A DNA stretch of 64,000 nt from Bradyrhizobium barranii subsp. barranii (lineage in GTDB: Bacteria > Pseudomonadota > Alphaproteobacteria > Rhizobiales > Xanthobacteraceae): NCBI RefSeq assembly GCF_017565645.3, contig NZ_CP086137.1:124001-188000 (forward strand), written 5' to 3'. Below, one piece after another: positions 18,203-47,665 of the stretch. The stretch's first letter is position 1; every line of letters begins with the position of its first letter. A model generated the notes under the pieces. The model was not told where the DNA came from, did not search any database, and was given only the letters and a program-made list of their open reading frames with translations. The translations under genes were made by a program, and so were the position numbers.

Positions 18203-18615
18203 GCGCCGCGCTCGATCGCAGTCACGATCTCCGCGATCCGCACCGCCGACACGTCCGCATCCAGGCGGACCGAAACCTTGCCAATCGTAATCTCGACGGG
18301 CCCCTCGCTCTTGCCTGACGCCACTGGATCGCTCAGCTCGATCGAATCGCTCAGCTCGATCGACACGAAATCCGCCGCGTCGTCCGTGACCAATGCGAGC
18401 CGGCCAGCACGCGCCAATCTGCGCCACGTCGTCAACTGCTGGGCCTTCACACCATAACGCCGTGCGACATCACATACCCGGGCGTCGGGCTTCATGCTCT
18501 CGAAAACAGCGCGCCCCTTGATCTCCGCAGACCATAACCGGCCTCCAGAACGCGTCCGGCGCGTAAGCTTCCCTACAAAGCCATCAGCTTCGGCTTCCTC
18601 CCCCGATTGTTCCAT
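18199..18615 (-). CDS. tnpA: IS66 accessory protein TnpA
   Basis: 138 residues from ATG 18615 (MEQSGEEAEADGFVGK); an upstream in-frame start at 18687 lies too close to the element terminus. Helix-turn-helix segment ARVCDVARRYGVKAQQLTTW. A short internal duplication SIELSDSIELSD is visible (18324-18365). Intact, although tnpB and tnpC of the same element are broken. Confidence 0.85.
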   Translation of the reverse strand: MEQSGEEAEADGFVGKLTRRTRSGGRLWSAEIKGRAVFESMKPDARVCDVARRYGVKAQQLTTWRRLARAGRLALVTDDAADFVSIELSDSIELSDPVASGKSEGPVEITIGKVSVRLDADVSAVRIAEIVTAIERGA

Positions 18616-18713
18616 CGCCTTCAGTCTCCTCTTGGCTCTCTGACCAGCCAAGAATCGCAGAGCGAAAGCCGAAGCGAAACCAATCAATCAAATGGGAGAA
18701 AAGCTCCGCTTAC

Positions 18714-19116
18714 GTCTCGTTCTGCGTGGCGGCTCTGGAAGAGGCGCTGGCGACGTACGGCACGCCGGAGATTTTCAACACCGACCAGGGCAGCCAGTTC
18801 ACCAGCGTGGCCTTCACCGGCGCGTTGGTGGGCGCAGGGATCAAGATCTCCATGGATGGCCGCGGTCGTTGGATGGACAATGTCTTCATCGAGCGGCTGT
18901 GGCGGTCGCTCAAGCATGAGGACATCTATCTCAAGGGCTATGCCGACGGCCGCGAGGCCAAGGCAGGGATCGCGAGCTGGATCGCCTTCTACAACGATCG
19001 TCGCCTTCATCAGTCCCTCGGCTATCGCACGCCGATGGCGGTCTGGCGCGAACGGATGCAGGCCGCGAAGGCTGTGGACATGGTGGACAACGCTGACGCG
19101 TTGACCACATGCCCAT
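18714..19116 (+). pseudogene. IS3-family OrfB transposase, C-terminal fragment
   Basis: Begins at the IS66 terminus with SFCVAALEEALATYGTPEIF. It contains the rve catalytic text FNTDQGSQFTS (second Asp) and then WMDNVFIERLWRSLKHEDIY (catalytic Glu), ending near LTTCPS where IS110 starts. The N-terminal half with the first Asp is lost. Confidence 0.87.
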
Positions 19117-20481
19117 CTGTGGACGCCCCGGTGGATGCAAGAAGAATCTTTCGATTAGGTGTTGCGCGTAGTCGGGTGCTGACATCTGTCCGGCCTTGAT
19201 TGCGACCGTCATATGTCGCGGGCCCGTATGGGAGTTCGCGGATCAGGTCCAAATCACAGCGGCGTACTTGGAAGCACTTGGGCATGTACTGGTTTTCCCG
19301 ACCCCGTCTCATCGACTGTTGCGCCGTACCTTCCGTTTGACCTTCCTACCTCCTCGACGACCTCTGGTCGGGCGGACTAAGCGATTAAGCCGCTGCGACC
19401 GGAGCTTTGTAGACCCCACCGTTGACCATCAAAGCCCACACGGTGCGAGCCATCTTGTTGGCGAGAGCGACGGCGACAAGCATGGGCGGCTTACGAGCGA
19501 GCATGCGCTCCAGCCATGCCCCTTGCGATTGACCGCGTCGGCGAGCCAGCTTCACCACCGCACTCGCCCCGATGATGAGGAGACGCCGCAGCGTTCGCTC
19601 ACCCATTTTCGATATTTGGCCGAGCTTCTGTCTTCCACCAGTGGAACGTTGCAGCGGCGTCAACCCCAACCACGCGGCGAAATCCCGGCCACGTTTGAAG
19701 TTTTCGGGCTCAGGCGCTAGCGCCATCAGAGCTGTCGCAGTGATTGGGCCGATGCCAGGAACTGTCATAAGCCGTCGAGCAACTTCCTCTTCTCGGGCTC
19801 GTCGCGCGATCTCAATATCGAGTTGCTTGATTTGCTCTTCCAGCACCGCCAGCATCTTGACTAGGATATCGAGCGCCGGTTGCGCCGCCGTTGGCACGCT
19901 GCTCCCGGAAGCTTGCGCGTGCTCAACCAGCGCGGCGACATTGGACGCCCCCTTTGCAACGACCAGGCCGTATTCGGCGAGGTGACCTCGCAACGCGTTT
20001 ATGATCTGAGTACGTTGCCGGACCAAAAGATCGCGAGCGCGAAACACGACCGCGCTCGCCTGCTGGTCCTCACTCTTCACGGCGGCAAAGCGCATGGTGG
20101 GGCGTTGGGCTGCTTCGCAAATCGCTTCTGCATCGGCCATATCGTTTTTCTGGCGTTTCACAAAGGGCTTTACATAGGACGGTGGAATCAGACGCACTGC
20201 GTGACCCAGCTTGCCAATCTCACGAGCCCAGTGATGGGCGCTGGCGCAGGCTTCCATCGCTACCAGGCACGCAGGCTGCTGAGCAAAGAAAGCCAGCACA
20301 TTATCACGACGCAGCTGTTTGCGGAAAACAACAACGCCGCCAGCGTCTGCGCCATGTGCCTGAAAAACATGTTTCGCCAAGTCTAGTCCAATCGTGCTAA
20401 CTTCGTTCACGGACGCTTCCTCTTTCTGACGGTTCAACACCCTTCACTTTGGCACATCGATGCCGTCGAGGGGCGTCCACC
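19117..20481 (-). mobile_element. IS110-family element, copy 2
   Basis: Delimited by TGTGGACGCCCC (about 19117) and GGGGCGTCCAC (about 20481), matching the ends of the IS110 at 5113-6480. The non-coding segment 19117-19384 is the element's 3' end. The region 20411-20481 is its 5' leader, with TTTGGCACATCGATGCCGTC also present (reverse orientation) in copy 1. Confidence 0.75.
19385..20410 (-). CDS. IS110-family transposase (intact)
   Basis: 341 residues from GTG 20410 (VNEVSTIGLDLAKHVFQAHG), preceded by AGAGGAAGCG. DEDD motif residues: GLDLAKHVF, VAMEACASAHHW, KNDMADAEA. C-terminal part has TVPGIGPITATALMAL and WLGLTPLQRSTGGRQKLG. A homologue of, but clearly different from, the transposase at 5187-6215. 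Complete. Confidence 0.92.
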   Translation of the reverse strand: MNEVSTIGLDLAKHVFQAHGADAGGVVVFRKQLRRDNVLAFFAQQPACLVAMEACASAHHWAREIGKLGHAVRLIPPSYVKPFVKRQKNDMADAEAICEAAQRPTMRFAAVKSEDQQASAVVFRARDLLVRQRTQIINALRGHLAEYGLVVAKGASNVAALVEHAQASGSSVPTAAQPALDILVKMLAVLEEQIKQLDIEIARRAREEEVARRLMTVPGIGPITATALMALAPEPENFKRGRDFAAWLGLTPLQRSTGGRQKLGQISKMGERTLRRLLIIGASAVVKLARRRGQSQGAWLERMLARKPPMLVAVALANKMARTVWALMVNGGVYKAPVAAA

Positions 20482-20851
20482 CCATCACAGCAACTGCAGC
20501 AGACAGAGTCTCTGGCTGCGTGATAGAAAGGGATCAGGAGCGATCCGTTTCCAACTAACAAACCGGTTCAACCGGTCCCGCTCCGCGGGTCCATTTTAGC
20601 GCAACCCCGACCAGCTCCGCCGATCGCATGTTGCTCCACCCGCGCCTCGTGGCGTAAAATAAGTCGAGACTCTAATTGCCGCTGGATGAAAGTTCGGGGG
20701 CAGGTCAGCATCAATCAACGCCTGTACGGCCGCTCAAACGGGTACGCCCATATCCTCTGCAGCTGCCGTGACGACTTTGAGTGGTTCCTCGAGCTCTTTT
20801 TGGTCGAATGCGTCGCGCAGCTCACGAGGCGCCCGCGTCAGCATCCAAGCG
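20482..20851. other. Region downstream of the NRPS gene
   Basis: No convincing gene. An open frame at 20686-20877 has no recognisable signature and overlaps the NRPS end. No clear rho-independent terminator is seen after the NRPS stop. The segment separates the IS110 from the synthetase. Confidence 0.45.
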
Positions 20852-41578
<20,727 letters not shown>

Positions 41579-41592
41579 CCCACATGGGTCAT

Positions 41593-43008
41593 GGAGCTAT
41601 CGCTGAAAGTTGGTGACGGCGGGAATCGGGAAGGCGGCATATCGTGGGGGTGCTTGACGCCTCCACTTCTCCACCGAAGGAGCGATATGCCGTGTCCAAC
41701 GATAACGTCACCAAGCTGATTCAGCCAGGAGTGTTCGACGACCAACTCACCGAAATCTTGCGTAACGGGGCCCGCGCTCTGTTGGCGCAGGCGGTCGAGG
41801 CCGAGGTCGCGGACTTTCTCGGCAAGCATGCCGATGTGAAGACCGAGGACGGCCAGCAGCGTGTGGTCCGCCACGGTCACCTGCCGGAGCGCGAGGTGAT
41901 GACCGGGATCGGTCCAGTCTCCGTCCGCCAGCCGCGTGTGCGCGATCGCGAGGCCGCCGCCGATCCCGACCGTATCCGGTTCTCGCCATCGGTCGTGCCG
42001 CCCTACATGCGGCGGTCGAAGTCGATCGAGACGCTGCTGCCGATCCTCTATTTGAAGGGGATCTCGACCGGCGACTTCTCCGAGGCGCTGGCGGCGCTGC
42101 TCGGCAAGGATGCTGCCGGGTTGTCGGCATCCGCCGTTGGTCGCCTGAAGGACGGCTGGCTCGACGAGTACGCCGCGTGGCAAAAGCGCGATCTTTCGGC
42201 CAGGCGCTATGTCTACATCTGGGCCGATGGCATCCATCTCGAAGCTCGCCTCGAGGACGAGAAGCAGTGCATCCTGGTGCTGATCGGCGCGACGCCGGAA
42301 GGCCGCAAGGAACTGGTCGGCTTCACCGATGGCGCCCGCGAGAGCGCGCACGATTGGCGCGATCTGCTGCTCGATCTGAAGCGGCGTGGGCTCGACGTGT
42401 CGCCGCGGCTCGTCATTGCCGACGGCGCGCTCGGGTTCTGGAAGGCCGCCGGTGAGGTCTGGCCGACAACGCGCGAGCAGCGCTGCTGGGTGCACAAGAC
42501 CACCAACGTGCTCGCCAAGCTGCCAAAGAGCCAGCAGCCGAAAGCCAAACGCGCGCTGCAGGAGATTTGGATGGCGGAGTCCAAGGCCACCGCCGAGCTG
42601 GCATTCGACGCCTTCATCGAGAGCTACACACCCAAATACGAAAAGGCGGCCGACTGCCTCGGCAAGGATCGGGACACGCTGCTGGCTTTCTACGACTTCC
42701 CCGCCGAGCACTGGAAACACCTGCGGACGACCAATCCCATTGAAAGCACCTTCGCCACCGTGCGCCACCGCACGATCCGATCGAAGGGTTGCCTGTCCAA
42801 CAGGACGGCGCTCGCGATGGTCTTCAAACTGGCCGAGGCCGCGCAGAAAAGTTGGCGTCGACTCGATGGTCACAACCAGTTGCCAAAACTCGTGCTCGGT
42901 GTGACATTCAACGACGGGATTGAGGTCATCGCCAAGCACGGCTGACCGTGAGCCCAAAACCGCCGCCGCCTGACCGGCCCGGCCGTCACCAAAATTTGGC
43001 GATAGCTC
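41593..43008 (+). mobile_element. IS256-family element, copy 2 (intact), inserted in the NRPS 5' end
   Basis: Same element as copy 1, bounded by GAGCTATCGCTGAAAG and its inverted partner ending at 43008. The 9-base target duplication TGGGTCATG is exact at 41585-41593 and 43009-43017 (the terminal G at 41593 may belong to either). The presence of clean duplications argues for a recent, simple insertion. Confidence 0.93.
41692..42945 (+). CDS. IS256-family transposase (intact)
   Basis: 417 residues from GTG 41692 (VSNDNVTKLIQPGVFDDQ), with GAAGGAG upstream; an in-frame upstream start at 41644 gives 433. DDE residues lie in YIWADGIHLEAR, LVIADGALGFW and TNPIESTFATVR. Cys/Trp motif REQRCWVHKT is intact here, unlike copy 1. 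Transcribed away from the NRPS. Probably active and able to mobilise the defective copy 1. Confidence 0.93.
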   Translation: MSNDNVTKLIQPGVFDDQLTEILRNGARALLAQAVEAEVADFLGKHADVKTEDGQQRVVRHGHLPEREVMTGIGPVSVRQPRVRDREAAADPDRIRFSPSVVPPYMRRSKSIETLLPILYLKGISTGDFSEALAALLGKDAAGLSASAVGRLKDGWLDEYAAWQKRDLSARRYVYIWADGIHLEARLEDEKQCILVLIGATPEGRKELVGFTDGARESAHDWRDLLLDLKRRGLDVSPRLVIADGALGFWKAAGEVWPTTREQRCWVHKTTNVLAKLPKSQQPKAKRALQEIWMAESKATAELAFDAFIESYTPKYEKAADCLGKDRDTLLAFYDFPAEHWKHLRTTNPIESTFATVRHRTIRSKGCLSNRTALAMVFKLAEAAQKSWRRLDGHNQLPKLVLGVTFNDGIEVIAKHG

Positions 43009-43038
43009 TGGGTCATGACGATCGCGCTTCACATCCAT
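43009..43038 (-). pseudogene. Displaced native 5' end of the NRPS gene
   Basis: Minus strand: ATG 43036-43038 then GAT GTG AAG CGC GAT CGT, giving MDVKRDR, followed by the duplicated target. Joining this to 41593 gives [18 protein letters not shown] in the NRPS frame. AAGG lies seven bases upstream of the ATG (43046-43049). The native promoter should lie to the right of 43050. Confidence 0.85.
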
Positions 43039-43822
43039 GATAAAGCCTTATCTCTGCCACTAGCGTGGCACCCCACTTCAACGGCAGGTCGATTGACCGG
43101 CCAAGCCCCCACAATCCGCACAGGATCTGCGACGACTAGCGATTAAACTTGGCGGCATGTGATACGCCCGACCGCTTGGCCACCAACTCTGAACATGACT
43201 AGAGATACGCCAGCGCATCAGCTAATTGCCTATCTAAGCCAACACTGACATCCTTCCATCGCCGTCAGCTCCTGAGAAAACTAGGTCCGCACCCACTGCT
43301 GGCGTCGGATCGCCCCGCTTCAGCTGTAGATTGACGCTCGCCAGCTCGATCTGCCACGAATGGCTCGCGGCACCTCTCACCTGGAACGTGGCGCGCAGCA
43401 CCTCCTCCTTGGCACCGTTGTGGCCAAGTCATCGCCAGAACTCCAAGCGACATGAGCATGTGAGAGACCTCGCGACGGGTGCGCGCCATGGAAGCGGCAG
43501 CATCAGCATGCCATGGACATGGATAAATCGAACAGGGTTGATCTGAACTCTTGGCGGAGTGCAGACCATTGTGATGTGACGCCCACCGTCGCAGCAATCG
43601 CCGTGCCAAAGACGTTCTGCAAGCTCTTTCCTAAAGAAAGATCTCGTCGTTTCGCGCCGAACGCGGAAATACTGCTGTCCAATTGTCGATCTTAGGACAT
43701 TGACGGCTTGAACCGGACGAGCCGGGGATGTCCCGGGTTCTGTTGAATTTCTGAAGAGGTCGGCGTTGCCCACCTTGAGCCGGTAGGCTCGGGGTGCTGA
43801 TTCCACAAAGGAGAGCAACGCC
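43039..43822. other. Former upstream region of the NRPS and leader of an IS256 fragment
   Basis: No convincing gene on either strand. 43039-43690 should hold the native NRPS promoter. I find no clear sigma-70, sigma-54, nod-box or tts-box sequence by eye. From about 43700 the left end of the next IS256-type element begins, with AAAGGAGAG just before the start at 43823. Confidence 0.45.
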
Positions 43823-44455
43823 ATGACGAGAGATATCACACCGGCTGGTTGGCCGGCGACCGGGGCTGTGGACGAGGCGTTTGCGGAAGTGCGGGCGAGC
43901 TTCGATCGGTTCTGCCTGGCGGCAGGGATCGAGGCGCTCGGCATGATGATGGAGGCGGATGTTGTGGCGGCCTGCGGACCGCGCCACGGTCGCGATGCGG
44001 CGCGGCGGGCGCACCGTTGGGACCGAACGCGGGGACGGATTGGTTTCCACGGCGGCAAGATCGAAGTCGAGCGCCCGCGGGTTCGGGGCGTGGACGGCCG
44101 CGAGGTCACGATCCCGAGCTGGGAAACGGCGGCGCAGGAGGACTGGCTCGGTCGCTGGGCGATGAACCTGATGCTGATCAATGTGTCGACGCGCCGGTTC
44201 GGCCGCGCTGTCCGGCTGCCCGAGGGTGACGTGCCGGCACCGCCCCGATCGGGGGTTTCGAAGTCGGCGGCCTCGCGGAGGTTCGTAGCGCTGTCGGCGG
44301 CGCGGCTGGCCGATTTCATGGCTGCCGATCTGTCCGCGCTCGACCTTCTGGTGGTCCAAATCGACGGGCTGCATCTCGGCGACGATCTCGTGCTGGTCGC
44401 CGCGATCGGAGTTGACGGCGAAGGCAACAAGCATCCGTTGGCGCTGGTGGAAGAT
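43823..44455 (+). pseudogene. IS256-family transposase (second type), N-terminal fragment
   Basis: Starts ATG 43823 (MTRDITPAGWPATGAVDEAF) with AAAGGAG upstream. Family text includes RGRIGFHGGKIEVERPRVRG, RFVALSAARLADFMAADLSA and the first catalytic Asp in LLVVQIDGLHLGDD. It ends after KHPLALVEDA; the later catalytic residues are missing. About 211 of roughly 400 residues remain. Confidence 0.85.
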
Positions 44456-44689
44456 GCTCGTCCGCCGCGATCCCCAGGAGCGTTGTCGTCTCCTTCGAAC
44501 TGATCAGCTTTCTTCTACCCACCCGCAATCTCCCGCTGCCCTACAGGGACTCATCTCCAATGGGCAAGTGGTTCAGAACTAGCCGCAAGGATGCAACCGG
44601 CCAGCCGGTTCTTCTACAGATCTCTCACGAGTGTTCGCACTTCGTTCGATCTTAGCGTGTCTGGAGGAACAGCTCTTGTTCCGACCCCG

Positions 44690-45652
44690 GGTTAGCTTGG
44701 GTTTGTCGAGTTCGGCAAACAGTTCGGCGCGGCTTGAGCCGAAGCCACGCATTTGACGAGCATTGAGTTCGTCGACGAGTGTCTTGATGGCGGCGTTGAG
44801 CTCGGCCCGGGAAAAGAAGCGCTGATTGCGCAGCCGGGCCAGAATCCAGCGCTGGGCGATTTGCACCGCGACCTCGACCTTCGCCTTGTCTTTTGGGCGC
44901 CGCGGCCGTGCGGCGAGAATGGCCGTGCCGTAATGGCTCGCCATCTCGGCATAAGTGCGATTGAGGCCGGGATCGTAGCGGTCGGGGTTGCTGACGGCGG
45001 CTTTGAGGTTGTCGCAGACCACGAACGTCGGCGTTCCGCTCAAAAACGTGAACAAGTTGACGTGGGCCCGGATCCAGTCGGCCAAGCTCTCGCTGGGGCA
45101 GGCCTCGGCGTAGGTGTAGTTCGAAGCGCCCATCGCCGCGACGAACAGCTTCATCGGCTGCACTTCCCCGGTCAGCGGATCGACGATGTCGATGGTGTCG
45201 CCGGCGAAATCCACGAACACCTTCTCGCCGCCCAGATGAATCTGCCGCATCGAAGGTCGGACCCGCCCCTTCCAGGCCTCGTAGGTAGTGCAGAACCACG
45301 TGTACCCGAAACCGTCGGGATTAACGGCGCGATACTCCTCCCAGAGCAGGCGACGGGTTACGTTGCGCCGGCGGAGCTCTTTATCGATGTAGCTCCAGTC
45401 GGGCACCGGCCGCTGCGGGCTCTGAGACGCTGGTCGTGGGGCCGGGAAAAGCAAAAGCTCCAGGTCTTCATCGGTCATTCCCTCCGGAAGCGGCCAGCTC
45501 AACCCAGCAGAGCGGGCGCGGCTCAGGTAGCTGTGCACAACGCCGTTGCTGACGCCCACGCTCCGCGCGATGGCCCGCTCTGGCAGGCCTTGAAAATGTT
45601 TTAACCGAAGGACTTCCTTGATCCGGCGCATCGACAATCTCTGGGTAGGCAT
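44690..45652 (-). pseudogene. istA: istA fragment of IS21 copy C
   Basis: Identical to IstA of copies A and B from MPTQRLSMRRIKEVLRLKHF through ELFAELDKPKLT, then runs into unrelated sequence. Helix-turn-helix and the DDE core are present; the C-terminal third is missing. Confidence 0.9.
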
Positions 45653-45825
45653 TGGACTTCCTCGTTAACCACGAGGTCATCCCTAAGCCGGTTGAGTTGT
45701 CGGCCGAAGCGCTGCAAGGCTCCGAAAGCCTTGCTCACGATCCCGCGAAATCGTTGCTCACGATCGTCTGAAATCTCTGCTCACGATCCCCTGAAATCCG
45801 CGCTCACGATCCCCCGAAACGCGCA
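44690..45825 (-). mobile_element. IS21-family element, copy C (truncated)
   Basis: The left end, inverted relative to copies A and B, finishes at 45825 (TGCGCGTTTCGGGGGATCGT on minus) and carries the same GATCGTGAGC repeats. Similarity stops inside istA near 44690; istB and the right end are gone. Confidence 0.88.
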
Positions 45826-46096
45826 ACTGGAAGTACGGATCGTGGACCCAGCGCTCGCACACCCCCTCATCGGACAGGCCGTAGATGTGCTTGAGCAGCA
45901 GCAATCCGATCATGAATCGGGTCGCGATACCCGGCCTACCGTTGTCGCTGTAGAGCGGCGCGATCTCGCCGTCGATCCAGTCCCAATCGACCCTGCCGGC
46001 GAGCAGAACCAGCTCGTGTCGCATGTTGATGATCTGGTCCAGCCGGGACCGGAACAGATCGTTCGAGCCTGTCGTCCTGTGCTTCTTTGGTCGCAT
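45826..46096 (-). pseudogene. IS5-family transposase (second type), N-terminal fragment
   Basis: Starts MRPKKHRTTGSNDLFRSRLD. It keeps DWDWIDGEIAPLYSDNGRPG and IGLLLLKHIYGLSDEGVCER up to DPYFQL, where IS21 copy C begins. About 90 residues. Different from the IS5 fragment at 2511-2952. Confidence 0.87.
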
Positions 46097-46523
46097 CGGT
46101 GCCTCCGATGCAGCACAGAATCACGGTTCGCAGCGGCAGGGAAATCCAAAATCGAAATTGCAGGGTTTTGGGCTGTGAAGCCTCAATCCCCTGCAATCTC
46201 AAATGCCGCCACAAGCGGAAAACAGACTCCCAATCAAGTGCTTGGAGGCTTGTTCACGGACAACTATTCAATCACGCGATCGATGCTTTTTGCGCTGCCG
46301 GTCGTGCTTGAATCGGCGAAACCGAACCTAAAGGCGATCGAGGGCTCAAAGGATCTCGCCGACTCGCCGCAGAATGTAGCCCGATGATCGCCCGCCCCGT
46401 GTGGCCTGCGATTGGCTATTTGCGCATACACCGTATTTTATCGGGGTTTCACTAGGCGTGGAAAACTCTAGGTTGGGTTCGCCGGGGCTGGCGTTTCATT
46501 ACGAGTAAGATTGCAACCGGCAA
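46097..46523. other. Non-coding stretch, probably the outer end of the IS5-type element plus unknown sequence
   Basis: No gene recognised. The first part is probably the IS5 leader and terminus. The remainder, up to the terminator at 46524, would be the tail of whatever transcript that terminator served. Confidence 0.4.
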
Positions 46524-46549
46524 GGGGCCGCAGAGATGCGGCCCCTTTT
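46524..46549 (+). terminator. Rho-independent terminator
   Basis: GGGGCCGCA - GAGA - TGCGGCCCC, a perfect nine-base-pair stem, followed by TTTT. The group II intron fragment starts two or three bases after the T run. Confidence 0.85.
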
Positions 46550-46551
46550 CT

Positions 46552-46711
46552 GTGTGCCGAGTATGAACGACAGCTTGGAGGTGGAAGTCCTCTACCCAGC
46601 CTGATGGTGGCGAAGGGTTAGCGAAGCGCAAGGGCGTCGTCGCAAGACGGGGTCTGAAGAAAGCGTGGAGCAAATCCGCGACCCGATGGACAAGAACCGG
46701 ATAACGCCCCG
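46552..46711 (+). ncRNA. Group II intron 5' end (domain I fragment), class-C-like
   Basis: Starts GTGTGCCGAGTATGAACGAC and continues GGAGGTGGAAGTCCTCTACCC, typical of a group II intron 5' end and domain I. Its position immediately behind a terminator hairpin is the known insertion habit of class C introns. It is cut at about 46711 by an IS21-type element; no catalytic domain V or maturase remains. Confidence 0.65.
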
Positions 46712-47492
46712 TGGGTCGGTCAAAATCCCCCGGGTATGGTCACTTGAAACTCCCCCACCTGATGATCGCCGTCAGCGCCGCTGAACAGCAGTAGCCGGTC
46801 AGGCAGGACGTTTATGTTCGACCCCTTTAGCCAGCAAGGGGCCGGGGAGTTGAACGTCTTGAAGCGACATCTGCAAAGCACCGTACTTACATTACTTGAT
46901 CGCAACACCAGCCAGCGCGAGATTCACCGGCTGACGGGTGTCGATCGCAAGACGATCCGGCGTTATCAGGCGCTGCGGGCTGGTGCGGAGGCAAATTCCC
47001 CCGGGGAAGTGACCACCGGCTCGGTGAGCGCGGACGGCCAAATTCCTCCACCCCGACCACCGGCTTTTGGGACATCGGAAGCGACGGTTACCAGCAGCCT
47101 GGCCCGTTCGGCTTGCGAAGCGCATCGGACGTGGATCGAAGAACAGGTCCGGCTGAAGCGGAACGCGCAGGCGATTTACCAGGACCTGGTTGATCAATTT
47201 GGCTTTCCGTCCAGCTACCAGAGTGTCAAGCGGTTTGTGCGCCGGTTGCGGCACGCTGATCCTGAGCAGTTTGATCGTCTTGAGTTCCTCCCCGGCGAGG
47301 AAGCTCAGGTCGACTATGGCGAGGGCGCGCCGACGGTTGATCCGAAGAACGGGCGGTACCGTCGTCCCCGCCTGTTCGTGATGACGCTACGCTACTCGCG
47401 GCGCAGCTTCCGGCGGGTAGTCTGGAAGTCCAGCCAACAAGTCTGGGCGCAGCTCCACGAAGAGGCGTTCCGGTATTTTGGCGGGGTCCCCA
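46712..47492 (+). mobile_element. Second-type IS21-family element, left part only
   Basis: Begins TGGGTCGGTCAAAATCCCCC, the same start as the copy at 62506. Truncated by insertion of IS21 copy B after GGGGTCCCCA; the other copy continues GCTATGTCGTG at this point. Confidence 0.85.
46814..47492 (+). pseudogene. istA: istA of second-type IS21, N-terminal fragment
   Basis: Starts MFDPFSQQGAGELNVLKRHL. It has helix-turn-helix SQREIHRLTGVDRKTIRRYQ and the first catalytic Asp in EAQVDYGEGA, ending at FRYFGGVP where IS21-B sits. Differs from the copy at 62608 in only a few bases (for example PKNGRYRR here, PKSGRYRR there). Confidence 0.9.
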
Positions 47493-47665
47493 TGCGCGTT
47501 TCGGGGGATCGTGAGCGCGGATTTCAGGGGATCGTGAGCAGAGATTTCAGACGATCGTGAGCAACGATTTCGCGGGATCGTGAGCAAGGCTTTCGGAGCC
47601 TTGCAGCGCTTCGGCCGACAACTCAACCGGCTTAGGGATGACCTCGTGGTTAACGAGGAAGTCCA

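Larger units (their letters stand above)
14232..18713 (-). mobile_element. IS66-family element 2, split by a serine-recombinase cassette and truncated by a group II intron
   Basis: Right terminus at 18713 (GTAAGCGGAGCTTTTC on the minus strand). Order on minus: tnpA 18615-18199, tnpB 18202 to 17912 then 15431 to 15365, tnpC from 15311. A serine-recombinase cassette (15432-17911) lies inside tnpB, and the intron tail ends tnpC at 14232. The other IS66 end is lost. Inserted into an IS3-family gene. Confidence 0.82.

Noticed and set aside
20443..20462. Sigma-54-like TGGCAC...TGC sequence downstream of the NRPS
   Set aside because: GG-to-GC spacing is one base short, and the sequence is a conserved part of the IS110 5' end, also present in copy 1.
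43265..43609. 114-codon frame in the former NRPS promoter region
   Set aside because: Composition is random-like, with no motif and no ribosome-binding site; overlaps other equally weak frames.
44495..44530. Weak resemblance to a tts box (CTGATCAGCTTTC)
   Set aside because: Only a few bases fit; the TCGAAAGCT core is absent and no effector gene follows.
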